A stretch of 64,000 bases of DNA from positions 1 to 64,000 of the forward strand of contig NKIP01000003.1 in assembly GCA_002256145.1 (NCBI GenBank), given 5' to 3'. This stretch comes from Comamonadaceae bacterium PBBC1 (GTDB taxonomy: Bacteria > Pseudomonadota > Gammaproteobacteria > Burkholderiales > Burkholderiaceae_C). A program made the position numbers and the translations under genes. A model generated the notes under the pieces. The model ran no database searches. It was not told the origin of the DNA and saw only the letters and a list, made by a program, of their open reading frames with translations. Positions 19,092-27,939 of the stretch are shown in pieces. Within the stretch, counting starts at the first letter, position 1, and each line of letters begins with the position of its first letter.

Positions 19092-20285
19092 TCAACCGGC
19101 AGCGCGCTTGGCCAGGATCTCGAAAGCAGGCAAAGTCTTGCCTTCCAGAATTTCCAAAAACGCGCCACCGCCTGTGGAGATGTAGCCCACTTGCTTTTCG
19201 ATGCCGTATTTGGCAATCGCGGCCAAGGTGTCGCCACCGCCCGCGATGCTGAAGGCGCTGGACTCGGCAATCGCCTGGGCGATCACCTTGGTGCCGTTTT
19301 CAAAGGCCGCGAACTCGAACACGCCGACCGGGCCGTTCCACACAATGGTGCCCGCCTGCTTGAGCTGGGCAGCCAGTTTGGCGGCGGTCTCTGGGCCGAT
19401 GTCCAAAATCATGTCGTCGTCAGCCACCTCGGTGGCTTTCTTCACCGTGGCCATGGCGTCGGCCGCAAAAGTTTTGGCGGTGACCACATCGGTCGGAATG
19501 GGCACTTCCGCACCCCGGGCCTTCATGGCCTCGATCACGGCTTGGGCCTCACCCACCAAGTCCGCTTCGGCCAAGCTCTTGCCGATCTTCAGACCCGCCG
19601 CCAGCATGAAGGTGTTGGCAATGCCGCCGCCCACAATCAGCTGGTCCACGTTTTGCGACAGGCTCTTCAAAATGGTCAGCTTGGTGCTCACTTTGCTGCC
19701 TGCCACGATGGCGGCCAATGGGCGCTTAGGCGCGGCCAGGGCCTTGCCAATGGCGTCAATCTCGGCGGCCAGCAAGGGACCAGCGCAAGCGATGGGGGCG
19801 AACTGGGCAATGCCATACGTGGTGCCCTCGGCGCGGTGGGCGGTGCCAAAGGCGTCGTTCACGTAGATGTCGCACAGCTGGGCCATTTGGCGGGCCAGGG
19901 CTTCGTTGTTTTTCTTCTCGCCCTTGTTGACGCGGCAGTTTTCGAGCAGCACGACCTGGCCGGGGGCCACCGTCACGCCGTCCACCCAGTTGGCGACCAA
20001 GGGGACATCGCGACCCAGCAGCTCGCCCAAGCGCTTGGCCACGGGTGCGAGCGAGTCTTCAAGTTTGAACTCGCCCTCAGTCGGGCGACCCAGGTGACTG
20101 GTCACCATCACGGCGGCTCCGGCGTCCAGCGCCATCTGGATGCACGGCACACTGGCACGCACACGGGTGTCTTCGGTGATGCTGCCGTCATCGGCTTGAG
20201 GCACATTCAGATCGGCACGGATGAAAACGCGTTGGCCCGCAGTTTTACCGCTGGCACACAGATCAGAAAAACGGATGACGTTCAT
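19092..20285 (-). CDS. pgk: phosphoglycerate kinase
   Basis: A glycolytic/Calvin-cycle kinase making ATP from 1,3-bisphosphoglycerate. The 397-residue product has the N-terminal RADLNVPQ motif, SHLGRP, and the C-terminal nucleotide segment WNGPVGVFE and GGGDT. Full length. It starts 106 bp from azlD. Confidence 0.97.
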   Translation of the reverse strand: MNVIRFSDLCASGKTAGQRVFIRADLNVPQADDGSITEDTRVRASVPCIQMALDAGAAVMVTSHLGRPTEGEFKLEDSLAPVAKRLGELLGRDVPLVANWVDGVTVAPGQVVLLENCRVNKGEKKNNEALARQMAQLCDIYVNDAFGTAHRAEGTTYGIAQFAPIACAGPLLAAEIDAIGKALAAPKRPLAAIVAGSKVSTKLTILKSLSQNVDQLIVGGGIANTFMLAAGLKIGKSLAEADLVGEAQAVIEAMKARGAEVPIPTDVVTAKTFAADAMATVKKATEVADDDMILDIGPETAAKLAAQLKQAGTIVWNGPVGVFEFAAFENGTKVIAQAIAESSAFSIAGGGDTLAAIAKYGIEKQVGYISTGGGAFLEILEGKTLPAFEILAKRAAG

Positions 20286-20390
20286 GATGGGACTCGCTTG
20301 AAAAAAGGACTGTTTGCGATTTTAAAAGCTTGCTCTGACAAGGGCTGACGGCGCTGCAGGTACGAACTCAGAACAAGGCCCTGGAGGGCG

Positions 20391-20738
20391 TTACCAGCCC
20401 AGGCCCAGGTGCAGCGGCAAATACACCACCATGCCGGCGATGATGGTCAAAAATACATCGCGTCGCCAGAAATAGACTGCAGCGCCCACCACTGACGAAA
20501 AAATACGCGCATCCTGCCAAGTACTGATCAGCACGCCTTGCACTGTGATGATTTCGGGCACCACCACGGCCGACAAGGCGGCAATGGGCGCGTATTGCAG
20601 ACCCCGCTGCGCCCAGTGGGGCAGTTGCCAGCTTTTGCTCGAGATAAAAAAGAAACTCCGCGTGAGCACCGTGACCAGCGCCAGCCCTGCAATGACGGCC
20701 AAAGTCCACAGGTCAGTCCCCCCAAAATTGGCGCTCAT
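20391..20738 (-). CDS. azlD: AzlD-family branched-chain amino acid transport protein
   Basis: A small membrane subunit of 115 residues that pairs with AzlC in branched-chain amino acid export. It shows about four hydrophobic segments, with the conserved LTRSFFF start region and YAPIAALSAVVVPEI. ATG 20738 overlaps the azlC stop (ATGA, 20735-20738), which fixes the start although the frame is open further upstream. Confidence 0.92.
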   Translation of the reverse strand: MSANFGGTDLWTLAVIAGLALVTVLTRSFFFISSKSWQLPHWAQRGLQYAPIAALSAVVVPEIITVQGVLISTWQDARIFSSVVGAAVYFWRRDVFLTIIAGMVVYLPLHLGLGW

Positions 20739-21466
20739 GCCGCCGCTCCGGGAGTCGGTCGGATTTTCTCGACCGTGAGACACAGGATCACCGCTGCAGC
20801 AATCGCCACCACGATGTTGAGCTTGAGCGGCAGACTGTAGGCCAACACCGCCGCCGCACCTGCGACAGCCGCCGACAAGATGCGCATGCGCGAGCTGGCC
20901 AGCGAGCACTGTATGCCCAGCAAACACAAAATACCCGCAAAACCCAAACCCCAGCTGGGCGGGATCAAGTTGGCCAGCGCGATGCCAACAAAGCTGGCCA
21001 CCATCCAGGACAACCAATTCAAAAAGTCGTTGCCCGCCAGATAAGCCTCTTGCTCCAGCCGCCCCTCGGCTGTTTCGGCTGGATGGGGAAACTTGCGCAC
21101 AAACAGCACATAGCTGATGTCGGCTGTGAGGTAACCATGCACCATGCGCTGCCAGCGCGGCAGGTGCATCAGAAACTGGCGCAAATGCAGGCTGAACACC
21201 ACAAAACGCAAATTGACGCAAAAGCCGGTCGCCAAAATCACCCAAGCAGGCGCACCCGCCACGATGAGCGGAATGGCCGCCAACTGCGAACTGCCCGCGA
21301 ACACCAGCAGCGTCATGGCGCTGGCCTCGAACACGCTCATGCCCGACTTGACCATGGCCACCCCGGTCATCAGGCCCCAGGCGGCGATGCCCGGCGACTG
21401 CGGCGAGACCTCTCGCATGCCCAGCGCAAAAGCAGGGTGACGGTAAAGGCGCGGCAGGAAAAACAT
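20735..21466 (-). CDS. azlC: AzlC-family transporter
   Basis: The large subunit of the AzlCD exporter, 243 residues, with the AWGLMTGVAMVKSGMS start and the FAGSSQLAA motif typical of AzlC. The start overlaps the fmt stop in TGATG, so fmt-azlC-azlD are probably translationally coupled. The def-fmt-azlCD arrangement links formyl-methionine metabolism to an exporter by position only. Confidence 0.92.
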   Translation of the reverse strand: MFFLPRLYRHPAFALGMREVSPQSPGIAAWGLMTGVAMVKSGMSVFEASAMTLLVFAGSSQLAAIPLIVAGAPAWVILATGFCVNLRFVVFSLHLRQFLMHLPRWQRMVHGYLTADISYVLFVRKFPHPAETAEGRLEQEAYLAGNDFLNWLSWMVASFVGIALANLIPPSWGLGFAGILCLLGIQCSLASSRMRILSAAVAGAAAVLAYSLPLKLNIVVAIAAAVILCLTVEKIRPTPGAAA

Positions 21467-22428
21467 CAGGCCACCAAACGCTGACCCGGCAGCAAGGGGC
21501 AGCCATGCAAAAAGTCAGCTGCACTCAGTCGCTTACCCCCCGGGCGCTGCAACTGGGTCAGGCACAACTGCCCTTGGCCACACGCCACGCGCACGCCCTT
21601 GGCATCGGCCTGCACCACGGTGCCGGGGTCGGCCACCGTCTGCAATGGCTCGGCCACCGCTTGCCAAAGCTTGAGGGTTTCGGTGCCGCCCGCGACCGTC
21701 AGGGGCACGGTCATGCCGGGAAAGGGGTCAAAGGCCCGAATGCGCCTGGCCAGCACCTCGGCGCTCAAGGCCCAGTCCAAGGCTGCTTCTGCCTTGTCGA
21801 TCTTGTGCGCGTAGTTCACACCCTCTGCGGGCTGCGGCTGGTGCGGCAAGGCATCCAGCACGGCCAAGGCCTGCACGATGGCCTGCCCACCCAGTTCAGC
21901 CAGGCGGTCGTGCAGCACGGCGGTGGTGTCGGTGGGCAAGATGGCCTCCGTGCGCACCAGCAGCATGTCGCCGGTGTCCAGGCCTGCGTCCATCTGCATG
22001 ATGGTGATGCCGGTTTGTGTGTCGCCCGCCTCGATGGCACGGTGAATGGGGGCTGCACCGCGCCAACGCGGCAGCAAAGAAGCGTGGATGTTGAGGCACC
22101 CCTTGGGCGGCAAGTCCAGCACCCACTGGGGCAAGATCAGGCCATAAGCGGCCACGATCATGGCATCTGCCTTGGCGTCCAGCAGGGTCTGGCGTGCGGC
22201 AGCAGCGTCTTCGGGGTATTTGCCATCCAAGCGCAAACTGCGGGGCTGAGACACAGGCACCTGATGCTCAAGCGCCCATTGCTTGACGGGCGAGGGTTGC
22301 AGCTTCATGCCGCGTCCTGCAGGGCGGTCCGGTTGGGTCAGCACCAGAACAATCTCATGGCCTGCTGCGTGCAAAGCGGCCATGGCCACTTTGGCAAATT
22401 CGGGCGTGCCCGCAAAAATCAAACGCAT
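21466..22428 (-). CDS. fmt: methionyl-tRNA formyltransferase
   Basis: This formylates initiator Met-tRNA. The 320-residue product starts [12 protein letters not shown] and has [14 protein letters not shown] and [13 protein letters not shown] 22428 matches the family start; the upstream open frame is antisense to nothing useful and overlaps def. It follows def by 5 bp. Confidence 0.97.
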   Translation of the reverse strand: MRLIFAGTPEFAKVAMAALHAAGHEIVLVLTQPDRPAGRGMKLQPSPVKQWALEHQVPVSQPRSLRLDGKYPEDAAAARQTLLDAKADAMIVAAYGLILPQWVLDLPPKGCLNIHASLLPRWRGAAPIHRAIEAGDTQTGITIMQMDAGLDTGDMLLVRTEAILPTDTTAVLHDRLAELGGQAIVQALAVLDALPHQPQPAEGVNYAHKIDKAEAALDWALSAEVLARRIRAFDPFPGMTVPLTVAGGTETLKLWQAVAEPLQTVADPGTVVQADAKGVRVACGQGQLCLTQLQRPGGKRLSAADFLHGCPLLPGQRLVA

Positions 22429-22433
22429 GCCGT

Positions 22434-22940
22434 TCAGCGCTCGGCTTTTTGGGCTTTGACCAGTTTGGTCTTGATGCGGCCCTGCTTGAGGGGTGAGAGG
22501 TACTCCACAAACACCTTGCCCATCAGGTGGTCCAGCTCGTGCTGAATGCAAATGGCCAACATGCCTTCGGCGTCGATGCTGCGGCTTTTTCCGTCGCGGT
22601 CGAGTGCCGTGACTTTGACCTGGGTGGCCCGCTCCACACCATCGTAAATGCCGGGCACCGACAGGCAGCCCTCTTCGCCCTTGACGCGCACGTCGTTCAT
22701 CCAGGTGATTTCGGGGTTGATCAGCACCATGGGCTGGTTGCGCTCTTCAGACGTGTCGATCACCACCAGGCGCTCGTGCACATCGATCTGCGTGGCCGCC
22801 AGGCCAATGCCACCGGCCTCGTACATGGTCTCCAGCATGTCGTCGATCAGTGCGTGCACACGGGCATCGACCGCTTGCACAGGTTGGGCCACCTTGTGCA
22901 GGCGGGGATCGGGGTAGCAAAGAATCGGGAGCAGGGCCAT
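22434..22940 (-). CDS. def: peptide deformylase
   Basis: An iron/zinc enzyme removing the N-formyl group from nascent proteins. The 168-residue product has all three motifs: [16 protein letters not shown] and the metal-binding HELDH. It forms an operon with fmt. Confidence 0.97.
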   Translation of the reverse strand: MALLPILCYPDPRLHKVAQPVQAVDARVHALIDDMLETMYEAGGIGLAATQIDVHERLVVIDTSEERNQPMVLINPEITWMNDVRVKGEEGCLSVPGIYDGVERATQVKVTALDRDGKSRSIDAEGMLAICIQHELDHLMGKVFVEYLSPLKQGRIKTKLVKAQKAER

Positions 22941-23030
22941 GGCATCACAAAGGATTGAAAATCAGGGCTGTATTGTCCTCATTTTTCGGCTGGCCTGCCA
23001 AAAAGGCGTCCAGCCGGGGCCAGGCCCACC

Positions 23031-24695
23031 TCACCGGGTGGGGGCGCAGGCCGCAAAGAGGTCGAGCTCGGGCTTGGCCACGCTCGTGGCGACTTGGCTC
23101 AGGCCCAGCATCGAGTGAAACAAATGGTCATGTGACAAAGCCTTGGCGCTTTGCCCCTGCAGACAAGCCATGGACCAGCCCCGCTGCTTTTGCAGAGCCG
23201 AAGACAACCACACCACCATGGGCACATGGGTCTGTTCTTTGGGGGCCATGCTGTAGGGCATGCCGTGCAAGTAAAGGCCTTTTTCGCCCAAGGATTCGCC
23301 ATGGTCCGACAGGTACATCAGGGCTGTGGGCCGCGACTGGCTTTGAAGCCAGCCCACCGTGCTGGCCAAAAAATGATCGGTGTAAAGAATCGAGTTGTCG
23401 TAGGTGTTGACAATGTGCTCGGTGGGACACGTTTGCAAGGCGCTGCTGGTGCATTCGGGGGTGAACTTCTTGAACGCCTCTGGCGAACGCTTGTGATAGG
23501 CCGGGCCGTGGCTGCCCATTTGGTGCATGACCACAACGGTGCCGCGTGCACGCCTGACCGGGTCCAGTGCGGCGAGTTGTTGCGGCAACACCTTCAACAT
23601 GACCTCATCAAGGCATTCCCCCTCCTTGCACAGGCCAGGCACTTGAAGGGCCTGGGTGCTCACCTGGGGCACGCGGTCACACACGCCTTTGCAGCCCGAC
23701 TGGTTGTCGATCCACAGCACCGCCAAACCTGCCCGGTGCAAAACATCGAGCAAACTTTCGTAGCGCAGTTTGTTGCGATCATGCTGCGCTTTGCCCAGGT
23801 GCGAAAACATGCACGGCACCGAAGCTTGGGTGCTGGTGCCACACGAGGACACATCCTGAAAATAGACCAGCTGGCCTTGCGTCTGCAACTGGCGCAACGC
23901 AGGCGTGGTGTCACGCGCGTAGCCACTCAAACCAAAATTGGCTGCCCGCGCCGTCTCGCCCAACACCAGGATGACCAAAGGGGCGTCCTTTTCGCTGGCC
24001 GGTGGATGGCGCAATTGGGCGTCCTCACCCAGCGGCAACAAGGGCTGGGTGGCTTTTGAAGCCTGCCCCACCACCAAGTGGGCCGAGGCATACAAACTGT
24101 TGAGCGGATTGATCATGTAGCGCAAAGGCTTGTGGTTTCGCATCAGGGAAGCCATGTCCTGAAAAGCCAACCAAAACACCAAGGTGGCCAGCAACAAAGC
24201 GGCCATGGCCAGGCCCAATTGCCGCCCCATCAAAGACTTGAGGCGCACTTTGCGCACGGGCTGACGCCACCACCAATAGCCCGGCAGCACCACCCCCAGC
24301 AAGACACTGGCCAACATGGACCAGGACAACAAATCACGCACCTCGCGGACATCGGTTTGCGCGGCGTTGATCAACATGCTGGTGTCAATCACCACCCCAT
24401 AGGTCAGCATGAAATAACTGCTGGCGGCCGACATGATCAAAAAAAGCACGCCCAGGGGTTTCAGCCATCGGGGCCAAAGCACCAAGCTCAAAAACAAGGC
24501 CAAAACCCCCAAAACCACCACCAAGAAAGCCAGCAAAGTGGCCACACCCCGCAAACCCTGCGTTTCAGGCAAACGCCAGATGGCGATCCACAGGGGCAAA
24601 TTGCCCACGGTACCCAACCAAGCCGTCAACAGCCACAGCAGATGAGTGGGATGCCAAGACTTGGCGTCTGAAGAAAATATCATTGGATAAACCAT
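23031..24695 (-). CDS. eptA: phosphoethanolamine transferase (EptA/PmrC type)
   Basis: An inner-membrane enzyme with a periplasmic sulfatase-fold domain that, in this family, transfers phosphoethanolamine from PE to lipid A. The product (554 residues from ATG 24695; TTG 24704 would add three) has an N-terminal five-helix region and the catalytic core: ILGETARAANFGLSGY, the Thr nucleophile in SSCGTSTQ, HQMGSHGPAY and SDHGESLG. The lipid A target is inferred from the family and from the divergent PAP2 phosphatase gene next door. Confidence 0.9.
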   Translation of the reverse strand: MVYPMIFSSDAKSWHPTHLLWLLTAWLGTVGNLPLWIAIWRLPETQGLRGVATLLAFLVVVLGVLALFLSLVLWPRWLKPLGVLFLIMSAASSYFMLTYGVVIDTSMLINAAQTDVREVRDLLSWSMLASVLLGVVLPGYWWWRQPVRKVRLKSLMGRQLGLAMAALLLATLVFWLAFQDMASLMRNHKPLRYMINPLNSLYASAHLVVGQASKATQPLLPLGEDAQLRHPPASEKDAPLVILVLGETARAANFGLSGYARDTTPALRQLQTQGQLVYFQDVSSCGTSTQASVPCMFSHLGKAQHDRNKLRYESLLDVLHRAGLAVLWIDNQSGCKGVCDRVPQVSTQALQVPGLCKEGECLDEVMLKVLPQQLAALDPVRRARGTVVVMHQMGSHGPAYHKRSPEAFKKFTPECTSSALQTCPTEHIVNTYDNSILYTDHFLASTVGWLQSQSRPTALMYLSDHGESLGEKGLYLHGMPYSMAPKEQTHVPMVVWLSSALQKQRGWSMACLQGQSAKALSHDHLFHSMLGLSQVATSVAKPELDLFAACAPTR

Positions 24696-24750
24696 AATGT
24701 TCAATTAGCCCCGGATTCTAGTCACCCCCCATGAACATCCTCGTCGGCCC

Positions 24751-25452
24751 ATGCCAAGCCTGAGTACAAAACCATTGATCTACCGCTGGTATCTTTGCAC
24801 GGGGGTTTCTCTTTTGTGCCTGCTGGCCTGGGACTTTTCCGGGCTGGACCGGCAGATCATGAACCTGTTGGGCGATGCCCGTGGCTTTGCATGGCGTGAC
24901 AGCGCATGGTTGGCAGATTTTTTTCACACCGGAGCCCGCCGTCTGGCCATCGTGATTTACCTGGGCGTGGTCTGCACCTTGTTTTGGCCTTGGGGCATCT
25001 TTCGAGACATCACCCGCAGGCAGCGCATTGAGGTGGTTGTGGGCATCGCTCTTTCATTGATCGCCGTCAGTGGGCTCAAAAGCCTCAGCCTGACCAGCTG
25101 CCCCTGGGACTTGCAGGACTTTGGGGGCACTGCGCATTACGTCTCTCATTGGCAATGGGGTGTCCGTGATGGCGGTTCAGGCGCTTGCTTCCCGGGTGGA
25201 CACGCCTCCTCGGCCATGGCTTTTTTGGCCTTGAGCCTGCCTTGGTTGACGGCGAGTCAGGCCCATCAACAACGCTGGGGCCGTGGCTTGCTGCTGACGG
25301 TGCTGAGCCTGGGCTTGCTGCTCGGCGCGGTTCAAACCCTGCGTGGTGCCCACTACCCCAGCCACACCTTCTGGACAGGCTTGATTTGCTGGCTGGTGGC
25401 ATGGGCCAACCACTGGGCCTTTGGCGCATGGGCCAAACGCAAGCCTGCCTGA
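24751..25452 (+). CDS. PAP2-family membrane phosphatase
   Basis: A polytopic membrane protein of 233 residues with PAP2 motifs: KSLSLTSCPWDL, FPGGHASSAM and RGAHYPSHTFWT. The last lacks the usual final Asp of the motif, as in many EptA-associated PAP2 proteins. It lies divergently, 55 bp from the phosphoethanolamine transferase gene, so lipid A or undecaprenyl/PE-derived phosphate recycling is a reasonable inferred role. Confidence 0.85.
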   Translation: MPSLSTKPLIYRWYLCTGVSLLCLLAWDFSGLDRQIMNLLGDARGFAWRDSAWLADFFHTGARRLAIVIYLGVVCTLFWPWGIFRDITRRQRIEVVVGIALSLIAVSGLKSLSLTSCPWDLQDFGGTAHYVSHWQWGVRDGGSGACFPGGHASSAMAFLALSLPWLTASQAHQQRWGRGLLLTVLSLGLLLGAVQTLRGAHYPSHTFWTGLICWLVAWANHWAFGAWAKRKPA

Positions 25453-25582
25453 GCTGGCTGAAGGCGGTGTCCAAGTTGGCCAGCGACGCTGCGCACCCTC
25501 CCCCAAAAGCTGCTTGGTGAAGCACGGCATTTGACCCACAATCTTCTTGCAAACGGCCATCGAAGCCGATCAGGGAGAGACC

Positions 25583-26755
25583 ATGGAAAACACCCCACCC
25601 GATTTGGGTTTTTGGTTGCGGCTGTCACTGACCCACGGGGTGGGGCGCGACAGCGCAAGGCGATTGTTGGCCGCATTCAATGACCCGGCCAACATCTTTT
25701 CACAAACCGCCGCGCAGTTGTGCCAAGTGGTGTCTGCCCCACAGGCACAAGCCTTGTTGCAAAAGCCTCCGGGCCTGGATGAGCTGCTTGAGGACACACA
25801 GGCTTGGCTGCAGGCCAGCCCCAACCCCGAGGTCTCCCGCGCGGTGATCACCTTGGGCGACGCCCTGTATCCGGCCGCCTTGCTGGACACGCCCGACCCA
25901 CCCCTGATGCTGTACGCCTTGGGCCAGACACAGGCCCTGCAGCACTTTCAACACGAACGGGCTGTGGCCATGGTGGGCAGCCGCAACCCCACACCCCAGG
26001 GCCTGATCAACGCCCGGGAATTTGCCAAAAGCATGACGGCACAAGGCCTGGTGGTGGTCTCGGGGATGGCCCTGGGCGTGGACGGTGCAGCCCATGAAGG
26101 GGCTTTGCAAGGTGCTGAACCCGGGGCCTTGGCCACCATCGCCCTGGTGGGGACGGGACTGGACCGGGTCTACCCCAAACAGCACCGCGAATTGGCCCAC
26201 CGCATCGCCCAACAAGGCCTGATCTTGAGCGAATACGCACTGGGAACGCCGCCTTTGGCACACCACTTTCCGCAGCGCAACCGCTTGATTTCCGGCCTGT
26301 CGCAAGCCACTTTGGTGGTCGAAGCCGCCTTGCAGTCAGGCTCGCTGATCACCGCCAAACAAGCCCTGGAGCAAGGCCGTGAGGTGATGGCCATCCCCGG
26401 CTCGATCCACTCGCCTCAAGCCAAAGGGTGCCATGCCTTGATCAAACAAGGCGCTAAATTGGTCGAATCGGCCCAAGATGTGCTGGAAGAGTTGCAACTT
26501 CCCAGCCAAGCCATCGCGCAAAGCACCGAGCAAGACCAGTCCGTTCTGGACTTGAGGGACGCAGACCCTGTGCTGCTGGACGACGAAACCGCCTTGCTTG
26601 AGGCCATGGGACATGACCCTGTGAGCTTGGATGCCCTGCAAGCACGCTGTGGCTGGCCCACTGCACAGCTGCAAGGGCAGCTGCTGGAGTTGGAGTTGAT
26701 GGGCCAAGTGGGCCGCCTGCCGGGCGGCTTGTTTCAGCGCATCGGGTCTGCTTAG
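25583..26755 (+). CDS. dprA: DNA-processing protein DprA
   Basis: This protein loads RecA onto single-stranded DNA during natural transformation. The 390-residue product has the Rossmann-like core with MVGSRNPTPQG, VVSGMALGVDGAAHEGAL and ALVGTGLDRVYP, and a C-terminal winged-helix-like DML1 region. ATG 25583 has a good ribosome binding site (GGGAGAG), preferred over ATG 25547. Confidence 0.94.
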   Translation: MENTPPDLGFWLRLSLTHGVGRDSARRLLAAFNDPANIFSQTAAQLCQVVSAPQAQALLQKPPGLDELLEDTQAWLQASPNPEVSRAVITLGDALYPAALLDTPDPPLMLYALGQTQALQHFQHERAVAMVGSRNPTPQGLINAREFAKSMTAQGLVVVSGMALGVDGAAHEGALQGAEPGALATIALVGTGLDRVYPKQHRELAHRIAQQGLILSEYALGTPPLAHHFPQRNRLISGLSQATLVVEAALQSGSLITAKQALEQGREVMAIPGSIHSPQAKGCHALIKQGAKLVESAQDVLEELQLPSQAIAQSTEQDQSVLDLRDADPVLLDDETALLEAMGHDPVSLDALQARCGWPTAQLQGQLLELELMGQVGRLPGGLFQRIGSA

Positions 26756-26782
26756 GACGCTCGCACGCTGGGGCGAAAGCCC

Positions 26783-26955
26783 CATGTCGGGGCTAAAGCC
26801 GCCGACCTACAGGGGAGCCCCATGTCGGGGCTGAAGCCACCGACCTACAGGGGAGCCCCATGTCGGGGCTGAAGCCGCCAACCTACAGGGGGGTGTCCTT
26901 GCAAGTCGGGACCACGAAAAAGTGCCCATGCAGGTCGGCACCTTCAGGGCCGACT
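26783..26955. repeat. REP-like family A, three direct tandem copies
   Basis: Three near-identical units at 26783-26811, 26821-26849 and 26859-26887 repeat with a 38-bp period, all in the same orientation and joined by AGGGGAGCCCC. Degenerate half-units follow to about 26955. This fills the space between the convergent dprA and secF genes. Confidence 0.85.
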
Positions 26956-26976
26956 CTTGTCCGCTGGGACGAGGCC

Positions 26977-27927
26977 TTAGACCACCGCGCCCGAGTTCTC
27001 GTCGTTCGGGTCGTTGTCTTTTTTGAGCGGCTTGATCAAGTCTTCGCGCTGCAAGCCCAACCACATGGCAATGGCGGCGGCCACAAACACCGACGAGTAA
27101 ATGCCAAAGCAAATGCCAATCGTCAGTGCCATGGCGAAGTAGTGCAGAGTCTCGCCACCAAACAGCAACATCGACAGCACCATGATCTGGGTCGAACCGT
27201 GGGTGATGATGGTGCGGCTGATGGTGGAGGTGATCGCGTTGTCGATGACCTCGACCGTGTTCATCTTGCGGTAACGGCGGAAGTTCTCGCGAATCCGGTC
27301 AAAAATCACCACCGATTCGTTGACCGAGTAACCCAGCACGGCCAGCACCGCCGCCAGCACCGCCAGCGAAAACTCCCATTGAAAGAAGGCAAAAAAGCCC
27401 AGGATGATGATCACGTCGTGCAAGTTGGCGATGATGGCCGAGACGGCAAACTTCCACTCGAAACGGATCGCCAAATAAATCATGATGCCGACCACCACAA
27501 AGGCCAAGGCCTTCAGGCCGTCTTCGGCCAGTTCGTCACCTACTTGGGGGCCGACAAACTCGGTGCGGCGCAGCGTGACATCGGGATCGTTGGCTTTGAG
27601 GGCCGACAAGACTTTTTCGCTTTGCTGGGCCGAGCTCACGCCTTTTTGCGCGGGCAATCGGATCATCACGTCACGAGCCGAGCCGAAGTTCTGCACCTGC
27701 ACTTCTGAAAAGCCGAGCGTGGCCACTGTGCCACGCACCTTTTGCAGGTCAGCGGGCTGGCTGTAGCTCACTTCCATCAAGGTGCCGCCGGTGAACTCCA
27801 CCGACAGGTGCAGGCCACGGCTGAACAGGAAGAAGACCGCCAGCGCAAACGTGATGAAGGAGATCGCGTTGAACACCAACGCGTGCTTCATGAACGGGAT
27901 GTCTTTTCTGATTTTGAACAATTCCAT
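26977..27927 (-). CDS. secF: protein translocase subunit SecF
   Basis: The membrane partner of SecD in the Sec accessory complex that uses proton motive force to pull proteins across the inner membrane. The 316-residue product has six predicted helices and the periplasmic domain after helix 1 (LSVEFTGGTLMEV). It is the last gene of yajC-secD-secF, starting 12 bp after secD. Confidence 0.96.
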   Translation of the reverse strand: MELFKIRKDIPFMKHALVFNAISFITFALAVFFLFSRGLHLSVEFTGGTLMEVSYSQPADLQKVRGTVATLGFSEVQVQNFGSARDVMIRLPAQKGVSSAQQSEKVLSALKANDPDVTLRRTEFVGPQVGDELAEDGLKALAFVVVGIMIYLAIRFEWKFAVSAIIANLHDVIIILGFFAFFQWEFSLAVLAAVLAVLGYSVNESVVIFDRIRENFRRYRKMNTVEVIDNAITSTISRTIITHGSTQIMVLSMLLFGGETLHYFAMALTIGICFGIYSSVFVAAAIAMWLGLQREDLIKPLKKDNDPNDENSGAVV

Positions 27928-27939
27928 GGTCTTTTCCCC

